Source: Ardenticatenaceae bacterium (GTDB taxonomy: Bacteria; Chloroflexota; Anaerolineae; Promineifilales; Promineifilaceae). Taken from it: a DNA stretch of 44,649 nt. Shown here one piece after another: positions 36,225-42,959 of this stretch. A model generated the notes under the pieces. The model saw only the letters and a program-made list of their open reading frames with translations, searched no databases and was not told the DNA's origin. The stretch spans positions 1-44,649 of the forward strand of contig JALUPA010000754.1 in the NCBI GenBank assembly GCA_027054335.1, read 5' to 3'. Both the position numbers and the translations under genes were made by a program. Each line of letters starts with the position of its first letter. Position 1 is the stretch's first letter.

Positions 36225-36656
36225 ATGACCACACGAACAGCAAACGCCATCTGGCAAGGCACATTAAAAGACGGGAACGGCGTGATGAAAGTCGGCAGCG
36301 GCTTGATTGAAGGGCCGTTTACCTTTGCCTCCCGTTTTGAGACGGGCGAAGGGACGAACCCGGAAGAACTGATTGGCGCGGCACAAGCCGGCTGCTTTTC
36401 CATGTTCCTCTCCGCCCTTCTCAGCGGCAACGGGTATACGCCGGAAAGCATCAATACCACGGCCTCCGTCACCCTGGGCAAAGACGACACCGGCCCGCTG
36501 ATCACCCTGATTGAACTGGAAACTGAGGCCGTTGTTCCTGGCCTGGGCGAAGAAGAATTTCAGGAATTGGTGGCCACAGCCAAAGCCAACTGCCCCATTT
36601 CACGGGCACTGGCGGCTACAGAAAGTGCCGTGAAAAGCGCTGTATTGAAGGGATAA
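36225..36656 (+). CDS. OsmC family peroxiredoxin
   Basis: RFETGEGTNPEELIGAAQAGCFSMFLSALL...ANCPISRAL. Confidence 0.93.
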   Translation: MTTRTANAIWQGTLKDGNGVMKVGSGLIEGPFTFASRFETGEGTNPEELIGAAQAGCFSMFLSALLSGNGYTPESINTTASVTLGKDDTGPLITLIELETEAVVPGLGEEEFQELVATAKANCPISRALAATESAVKSAVLKG

Positions 36657-36722
36657 TTGTTAGATGCGGCGGCGATTTTTGCTTGCGAATGCCCTTCGCT
36701 TGTGCTAATATCTTGCCGTCTT

Positions 36723-36793
36723 TGGGGTGTCGCCAAGTGGTAAGGCAGCGGACTTTGAATCCGCCATCCCAGGTTCAAATCCTGGCACCCCAG
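36723..36793 (+). tRNA. tRNA-Gln (anticodon TTG)
   Basis: TGGGGTGTCGCCAAGTGGTAAGGCAGCGGACTTTGAATCCGCCATCCCAGGTTCAAATCCTGGCACCCCAG; anticodon loop CTTTGAA. Confidence 0.96.
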
Positions 36794-36797
36794 CTAG

Positions 36798-36830
36798 AGA
36801 GGCCATATCTTCATATGGCCTCTTTTTATT
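36798..36830 (+). terminator. Rho-independent terminator after tRNA-Gln
   Basis: agaggccatatcttcatatggcctctttttatt. Confidence 0.9.
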
Positions 36831-36859
36831 TTCTGTCTGTTAGCCTATGGATATGCAAA

Positions 36860-37294
36860 ATGGATACAAGGATCTGTAATCATTGCGGAGAAACAAAACC
36901 CGTTGACGAATTTAATTGGCGTTGGAAAAGCCGAGGAGAGCGTCAGAGAACTTGCCGATCCTGTCAAAACAAACAAAAAAGCAACTGGTATCTGAAAAAT
37001 AAAGAAACCCACAAGTCAAACGTCTACAAAAACAAATTAAAAAAGATCGAAGCAGCCCGCGAGTATATTTGGAACTATCTGTCCACTCATCCTTGCCAGG
37101 AGTGCGGGGAAAACGATCCTTCTGTCCTCGAATTTGATCATGTTAAAGGAAAGAAAAAAGCCGAAGTCACAAAACTAATGCGGGATGGTTATTCAATTGG
37201 TGCAATTCAGCAAGAGATTGCCAAATGTGTAGTTCTTTGTGCCAATTGCCATAAAAAGAAAACTTATAAAGATTCATGGAGGGATAGAGGATGA
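36860..37294 (+). CDS. HNH-type zinc-finger nuclease-like protein
   Basis: ICNHCGETKPVDEFNWR...CRSC; CQECGENDPSVLEFDHVKGKKKAEV...CVVLCANCHKKKTY. Confidence 0.82.
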   Translation: MDTRICNHCGETKPVDEFNWRWKSRGERQRTCRSCQNKQKSNWYLKNKETHKSNVYKNKLKKIEAAREYIWNYLSTHPCQECGENDPSVLEFDHVKGKKKAEVTKLMRDGYSIGAIQQEIAKCVVLCANCHKKKTYKDSWRDRG

Positions 37295-38319
37295 GTTTAG
37301 CCATTGTTTTACTGGCAGCCGGAAAAGGCACGCGGATGAATTCCAAAAAGCAGAAGATTTTGCATGAGGTGGGCGGGAAGCCGATGGTCAGGCACGTTTT
37401 TGAGGCGGCGGAGGCAACGGCCGATTTGCTGCCGGTGTTGGTGGTGGGGCCGGGCGAGGGTGGCGTGCAGGCACTTATCGGCCGTCGGGCGGAGTACGTG
37501 GTGCAGCCGGAGCAGTTGGGCACAGGGCACGCCACGTTGATGGCCCGGCCGGCGCTCATCAACCGCAGCAGTCAAGTCATTGTCACTTATGGGGATATGC
37601 CTTTACTGCGGGTAGAAACGCTGCAAAAACTGGCCGAAACGCAGCGGGAAAGCGGCACGGCCGTCACTCTCCTCTCCGTCATGGGCAAACCATCCAGTTC
37701 TTTTGGCCGGGTGGTGCGGGATGAAGCAGGCTACGTGCGGGAAATTGTGGAAGTAGCCGAGGCCAAACGCCGCCCCAACACGGCCGAATTGCTGGCTATC
37801 CGGGAGTTAAACGCCGGGGTGTATTGCTTTGACGCTGATTTTTTGTGGCAAAATGTGGACAAGCTACCTTTGCGTCAGGCGCGTTCCGGGCCGGAGTATT
37901 ATTTGACGGATATGATTGAATTGGCGCAGGAGCAGGGGATAGGGGTTACGGCCGTGACCACCGAAGACCCGGATGAATGTTTGGGGGCGGGGACCAGGGC
38001 GGAGTTAACGGCCGTAGAAAAAGCGTTCCGCCGCCGGGCCAACAACCACTGGTTGGCTCACGGCGTCACCCTGATCGATCCGGATGCCGTCTACATTGAC
38101 CAGGATGTGTCCATTGGGCAGGACACCGTCATCTGGCCGGGCAGCTACATTCAGGCTGGCGCGGTTATTGGCGAGGAGTGCGTGATCGGCCCCAACGCCA
38201 TTATCCGCCGGGCCACTGTTGGGGATGGCTGCCGGATTGAGCAGGCGGTTGTGGAGGATGCGACGGTGGAGAAGGGTACGGCCGTGCCGCGATTTTCGGT
38301 AGTGTCAGGCACGGGGTGA
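37291..38319 (+). CDS. GlmU-like N-acetylglucosamine-1-phosphate uridyltransferase, C-terminally short
   Basis: LAAGKGTRMNSKKQKILHEVGGKPMVRHV; GTGHATLMARP; partial left-handed beta-helix repeats; ends at 342 aa inside an inverted repeat. Confidence 0.85.
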   Translation: MSLAIVLLAAGKGTRMNSKKQKILHEVGGKPMVRHVFEAAEATADLLPVLVVGPGEGGVQALIGRRAEYVVQPEQLGTGHATLMARPALINRSSQVIVTYGDMPLLRVETLQKLAETQRESGTAVTLLSVMGKPSSSFGRVVRDEAGYVREIVEVAEAKRRPNTAELLAIRELNAGVYCFDADFLWQNVDKLPLRQARSGPEYYLTDMIELAQEQGIGVTAVTTEDPDECLGAGTRAELTAVEKAFRRRANNHWLAHGVTLIDPDAVYIDQDVSIGQDTVIWPGSYIQAGAVIGEECVIGPNAIIRRATVGDGCRIEQAVVEDATVEKGTAVPRFSVVSGTG

Positions 38320-38365
38320 ACGGTCTTGGCTATGTAAGTGTTGCTACCCCGTGCCTGACACTACC
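38298..38365. repeat. Inverted repeat with 20-bp perfect arms overlapping the glmU-like 3' end
   Basis: ggtagtgtcaggcacggggt (38298-38317) / accccgtgcctgacactacc (38346-38365). Confidence 0.93.
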
Positions 38366-38368
38366 CGG

Positions 38369-38863
38369 TTAACGACGGCTGAAGATGAAACCAAAAATCA
38401 AAACGACGCCAAACACAATCGCCTCATCCACACAACCGACAATCCATTCCCGGCCAAACCAGGCATACAGGCCCGTCACCAGTACTGCCAGCAAAACATA
38501 GGGTGGAGCTATCTTTTTGACGATCAGAACCAGAGAGAAAAAGATGCCCACTGCCAGGACAGTAATATCGTCCAGAGGCAGGGGAATAAAATCGGGAGCA
38601 ATGGCGTAAACCACACCGCCCACCGTCGGCAGAAAGGAATACAGCCAGGAAATGTCTTGAATAAGCAGGGCTGACACTAACGCGCCCAGCCAGAAAACAG
38701 CAAAAATGATCCCGGACAACGTGGCCGACGCCGCCACATCCTGCCACACCTTCATGCCGTAAGCAAAACCTACCGCCGGTAAGATTACCCCCAGCACCAT
38801 AAAGGAACAGGAAAGGCAGCCTTTGGCTTTGTCGCTTTGCTGTTGGGCCTTTTCGGAGGACAT
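38369..38863 (-). CDS. Multi-pass membrane protein, unknown function
   Basis: Several hydrophobic segments; AIAPDFIPLPLDDITVLAVGIFFSLVL. Confidence 0.75.
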   Translation of the reverse strand: MSSEKAQQQSDKAKGCLSCSFMVLGVILPAVGFAYGMKVWQDVAASATLSGIIFAVFWLGALVSALLIQDISWLYSFLPTVGGVVYAIAPDFIPLPLDDITVLAVGIFFSLVLIVKKIAPPYVLLAVLVTGLYAWFGREWIVGCVDEAIVFGVVLIFGFIFSRR

Positions 38864-38869
38864 AGGGAA

Positions 38870-38932
38870 GAGATTGGGAGATTAGAGATTGAAAGTTTAA
38901 TCTCCAATCCCTCAATCTCCAATCTCCAATTA
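38870..38932. repeat. Heptamer inverted repeat (gagattg/caatctc family)
   Basis: agattgggagattagagattgaaagtttaatctccaatccctcaatctccaatctccaat. Confidence 0.85.
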
Positions 38933-39502
38933 CGCAAACGCCGGTTTACGTCGTCGCCGCCAGCGACGTACCAAACGATAAACTATGAAGGCAATAACAA
39001 TCAACATCAATCCAGCCAGAGCCGGGACAAAGATTGCCAGCAAGGTCATAGTTAGTGCGACTATGTCCTCAACCAGGCTGACGGCCCAATTGCCGGTTCC
39101 GCCGGTGGCGGCTGTTACAACGGGCCGGGCTGTGCCTTTGACGGCGTGAACGCTGCCGGCCGTGAGCAAACCGGCCGTGAGGGATAATGCCGGGTGAATG
39201 TCGGTAAGAATGTTGGCACTGGCGGCAAACAATAACGCACCTGCGGCGGGGCGGATGAAGGTTTGAATGCCGTCATTGAGCGTGTCTACGGCCGGTATCT
39301 TGTCCGCCAGCATCTCGATAATCAGGAAAAAGGCGATGATCATAATCGCCCACCAACTGCCAATAGCGTCATAAGGCGCTTGCAGTTTGATGAAGGGATC
39401 GTTCAGGGGATAATGGGCGGCCAAGGCGACGATGAACAGGGGAATGTAGGCATTCAACCCCGCGCTGCCGGCTAACCCAAAGGCACTGATGATGTTTAAC
39501 AT
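38930..39502 (-). CDS. DUF4126-like membrane protein
   Basis: MLNIISAFGLAGSAGLNAYIPLFIVALAAHYPLNDPF...GSVHAVKGTARPVVTAATGGTGNWAVSLVEDIVAL. Confidence 0.82.
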   Translation of the reverse strand: MLNIISAFGLAGSAGLNAYIPLFIVALAAHYPLNDPFIKLQAPYDAIGSWWAIMIIAFFLIIEMLADKIPAVDTLNDGIQTFIRPAAGALLFAASANILTDIHPALSLTAGLLTAGSVHAVKGTARPVVTAATGGTGNWAVSLVEDIVALTMTLLAIFVPALAGLMLIVIAFIVYRLVRRWRRRRKPAFA

Positions 39503-39580
39503 AGATATGGCTCCTTTTTATAAGTTGCAAAGTGGCAAGGCGCTTGATCACTTTGCAACTCTGCAACCTGCCGTTTTGCT

Positions 39581-40046
39581 CTATAACCCCGGAGAGCCGC
39601 TAATGGTTCCGAGAGTGGTTAAACGCAGCCAGGAAACGGCCGTAACCTGAGCGACAGCTAAGAATAAGGCAATGGTCAAGGGCGTAACTGTATCCCGCCA
39701 GCACCCTGCCCGGCCATCCCGCCGCAGAATGATCAACAGAATAACGGCGTTGATTGCCATGAGAATGAGCCGGACGCCAGCTGCGCTCACTAAAGCCAAT
39801 ACGTACAACGGGGCGGGTTAGTTGCTCACTATCAGTAATACGGCCGTAAACGACAAATGAATGGGAAGGTAAACGATGGCAAATCCCCGCTCCCACCTAA
39901 TCAGCGCCGGAAAGCGCCGCATTATTCGCCAAGTGAGACCCATCCGTGACCGCATAAAAACTCATCAACAATAATACGCTTACGGCAATGAGCAGCGCCC
40001 ACCAACGACGATTTGAAAACAGGGTCTTATTGTGGGCCAGATTCAT
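39581..40046 (-). pseudogene. Degraded membrane protein gene (frameshift plus in-frame stop)
   Basis: MNLAHNKTLFSNRRWWALLIAVSVLLLMSFYAVTDGSHLANNAALSGAD* then, in another frame, RRFPALIRWERGFAIVYLPIHLSFTAVLLIVSN*PAPLYVLALVSAAGVRLILMAINAVILL. Confidence 0.7.
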
Positions 40047-40181
40047 CAGATTTGGATAAGATTTTTAAGGCCAGCCGACCGGACAACCGTCTCATAGAAG
40101 TGCATATCAGCTGCTTTCTGGTAGAATACCCTCTACAAAAGCAAGTATATCATAAGCACAATAAGGAGAAGGGATGCGAAT

Positions 40182-40988
40182 ATGGCTTACCGACCGGAAA
40201 ATTATTACCGCCCCACCAATCTTGAAGAAACCTTAAATTTACTGGCCCAACCTGACGTATACCCATTGGCGGGCGGAACGCAGCTATTGGCCGGCGATGA
40301 CAAAACGGCCGTCGCCGGCGTGGTAGATTTGCAGGCTTTGGGGCTGAATCAGATTCGGGTAACAAATGACATTTTGCGCATCGGCGCTACGGCTGCTCTG
40401 ACCGCTGTTTATGATTTTTTAGGAGCAGAGTTGGCAACGGCCGATTTTACACCGCTTTTGCAGCAAGCAATTAAGCAAGCCGGGCCAAATACCTACCGGA
40501 ACGCAGCTACGTTGGGCGGTATTATTGCCAGCCGTCTGCCGGACAGTGAACTACTGGCCGCACTGCTGGTTCTGGACGCTCAGTTATCGTTACGCACCCC
40601 GGATACAGCCGTCATCAGCCTGATCGATTATTTAGGCGCAGATGAAACCCCCCACGGCCTGATCACCGACATCTTCTTTACTGTGGCCTCCGGCGCAGGT
40701 TCCAGCGAGCGCGTCGCCCGCACCCCGGCCGATACGCCCATTGTGTCCATCACTTGCTGGCAGTCATCAGGGGCTACGCCGCGATTGGCAGCTACGGGGC
40801 TTGGGGCACGGCCGTTTCGCCTGTATACGGCTGAAGAGATGTTAGCAGATGGGATAACGGAGACGGCCGTAGCCTCTGCCGCCCAGGCTGCTCGAGCTGC
40901 CAACACCCATCCCGGCGACTTCCGCGGCAGCGCCGCTTACCGGGGCGAAATGGCCGCCGTCCTCACTCGCCGCATCCTCCTGAAGTAA
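40182..40988 (+). CDS. FAD-binding subunit, molybdopterin dehydrogenase/CoxM type
   Basis: YYRPTNLEETLNLLAQPDVYPLAGGTQLLAGD...NTYRNAATLGGIIASRLPDSELLAALLVLDA. Confidence 0.88.
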   Translation: MAYRPENYYRPTNLEETLNLLAQPDVYPLAGGTQLLAGDDKTAVAGVVDLQALGLNQIRVTNDILRIGATAALTAVYDFLGAELATADFTPLLQQAIKQAGPNTYRNAATLGGIIASRLPDSELLAALLVLDAQLSLRTPDTAVISLIDYLGADETPHGLITDIFFTVASGAGSSERVARTPADTPIVSITCWQSSGATPRLAATGLGARPFRLYTAEEMLADGITETAVASAAQAARAANTHPGDFRGSAAYRGEMAAVLTRRILLK

Positions 40989-41221
40989 CAGCCTAATCGC
41001 CAGCTACAAAAATATAAGTAGAACCGGCCGTTGCTGCCCGCGTCATCGTCCTGCGGCGCGCCCACGACGGCGTAACTGCCGGACAGCCCCACGAAAAAGC
41101 CGAACTGGTCGCCCGACGCCCCGGTATCGGCCGTTAATTTAGCCTGCTGGCCCCAACTGCCGTTCTCGTAGGCAAAGACGTAAGCCGCCCCGGTATCGGC
41201 CGCGCCCGCATCCTGGCTCAT
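40988..41221 (-). pseudogene. FG-GAP repeat protein fragment, truncated and frameshifted
   Basis: MSQDAGAADTGAAYVFAYENGSWGQQAKLTADTGASGDQFGFFVGLSGSYAVVGAPQDDDA then a second frame ...AGSTYIFVAGD*. Confidence 0.65.
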
Positions 41222-41234
41222 CGTCCCGACGAGA

Positions 41235-41576
41235 TTACAATATAATCTGATAAACTAATGATGTACTCGACTTTTTAACCAGTTTCAGATGTGACTTAAT
41301 CATAGCATCACGTTTTCTAACTATTTCAAAATATGATCTGAGATCGATTGGGTTTGGTCGCCGCTCAACTACGAAACCATCAAGTTTTTTTCTAAAAATA
41401 GTTTCGCCTTTCGTGACTTCTATTATTAAGTTTAGTCTTCTAATTGCTCCTTTAATCATAATATAAACTGATAGTAACGGTTCAGGACCTAAATCCATTA
41501 CTTCGTCTTCAGAAAATAGTTGCAATTTTGCTGACTGTGGGTCAGTCAAGTATTTTTCTAGTTCAGAGTGTTCCAT
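41235..41576 (-). CDS. Candidate immunity protein for orphan RHS toxin tip
   Basis: 113-aa ORF directly downstream of the toxin-tip ORF end (41591); no recognised family. Confidence 0.5.
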   Translation of the reverse strand: MEHSELEKYLTDPQSAKLQLFSEDEVMDLGPEPLLSVYIMIKGAIRRLNLIIEVTKGETIFRKKLDGFVVERRPNPIDLRSYFEIVRKRDAMIKSHLKLVKKSSTSLVYQIIL

Positions 41577-41590
41577 TGTGACCTTTATCT

Positions 41591-41920
41591 CGTCACTAAA
41601 TTGTTATAGGCGCGAGGGTTAAATTTTACTTGCCACCATCGTTCGATGCCTGCTATAGGAGCAACATTCATATCGTAATTGTTAAGATACGTCTGCGGCA
41701 TATTCCTTTGATATGGTGTGTCCCAAAACTGCCTTTCTACAACAATTCCTGACATTTCCTCAAAATTTTTTACGCATATCGGTAAAACAACCGGTGTGCC
41801 ACCCCAATTATCAGCGGCGATTTTAGCGAAGTATTCCGCAGCTTCATAATCGAGAGTTGGTCCTCGGTCATCGTTTCGGCCACAAGCCAGACAATAGGAC
41901 GCAGATTTACGCTGATAAAA
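41591..41920 (-). pseudogene. Orphan C-terminal tip of an RHS/polymorphic toxin (no own start)
   Basis: Open reading FYQRKSASYCLACGRNDDRGPTLDYEAAEYFAKIAADNWGGTPVVLPICVKNFEEMSGIVVERQFWDTPYQRNMPQTYLNNYDMNVAPIAGIERWWQVKFNPRAYNNLVTR*; not in ORF track because it lacks an initiator. Confidence 0.5.
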
Positions 41921-41985
41921 GCAAAAAATCAGCGTTATCTGCGTTAATCTGTGTCCGAATCAGACCGCTTGGTCGAAACGATGAC
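41868..41985. repeat. Composite inverted repeat with ggtcatcgtttcg/cgaaacgatgacc ends
   Basis: Outer arms at 41868-41880 and about 41973-41985; inner arms ggacgcagatttacgctgat / atctgcgttaatctgtgtcc. Confidence 0.78.
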
Positions 41986-42592
41986 CATCCCCAACAAATT
42001 GATTCAAAATATTTTGAATAAACTTTTGTGAAAATCCAATACGAGAGCCCAGATTGTTTTGGGTTTGGTAGGGGACCACTAAGGTTTTGGAGTCTAATCC
42101 TAACAAAGCAAGCATTTCATCATTTGAAACAAGAGGGTGTCCATCACTGACAGCTATTATCAGTTTATTGAGAGATGTTGTTCTAAACCAGCCAATTTGC
42201 TCAAATTTTGCAGATTGTATATATTCAAGATAAGTTTGGTTTTCTAACCAAAGTGCTTTTTGGGATAAGTTTATTATTAAAATCAACCCAATAAGTTGAA
42301 AAGAGAATTCCAAATCATCTAATGCAAAATCTCTGCGAATCGCTTCGGGTAAAGTCGCGACAATGCATGTGTACGGTTTGCTTGGGATGGTATATTCTTT
42401 ACACGGTAGGTGTAACTCCTCAGAAGAAGCCCATGCGGGTCGGTTCTTCCAAATCGCCAAGGCGTCTAACCAATCACTGGGAGTCACTGATTCCAAAAAT
42501 TCATAAGCATCAAAGTCGTAGAAAGGGTCTACAACCAAAAGACCTAGTTGTTTCGTAGCATTATTGTTTTTTCCCATTTTATTATCCTTCAA
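41960..42592 (-). CDS. Candidate immunity protein for the RHS toxin
   Basis: 210-aa ORF immediately downstream of the RHS gene; KNNNATKQLGLLVVDPFYDFDAYEFLESVTPSDWLDALAIWKNRPAW. Confidence 0.5.
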   Translation of the reverse strand: MKDNKMGKNNNATKQLGLLVVDPFYDFDAYEFLESVTPSDWLDALAIWKNRPAWASSEELHLPCKEYTIPSKPYTCIVATLPEAIRRDFALDDLEFSFQLIGLILIINLSQKALWLENQTYLEYIQSAKFEQIGWFRTTSLNKLIIAVSDGHPLVSNDEMLALLGLDSKTLVVPYQTQNNLGSRIGFSQKFIQNILNQFVGDGHRFDQAV

Positions 42593-42680
42593 ATAGACAG
42601 CAAGAGAAAAGAAATGAAAACCTTAACCATTTGAAAAAAACGACAGGAAAATCTAGGCCTGACTTTTTGTGTTTGGGCAT

Positions 42681-42816
42681 GGTCATCGTTTGAACCAAAA
42701 GTGAACTGCCATTCCTGCGAAGGCGGGAATCCACAGGTGAAGATGAATTCCTGCCTGCGCAGAGCCTGCCCTCACGAAGGTGGGGGAATGACAACGGCGT
42801 GAACGAAACGATGACC
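42681..42816. repeat. Second inverted repeat with ggtcatcgttt/aaacgatgacc ends
   Basis: Arms at 42681-42691 and 42806-42816; interior contains ttcctgcgaaggcgggaatcc-type repeat. Confidence 0.72.
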
Positions 42817-42959
42817 GTCCCCCTTTTGCCAAACAAGCGGCAACTTCTTCCAGTTATCTGTAGGCTAGTGAAGAACGAGACGGTGCGAGGAGAGCGTTTG
42901 TCTGCACCGCCTTATTCCAGACAGTCAGAAAACTTATCAGAGTCAGGGAAAATGAAACT

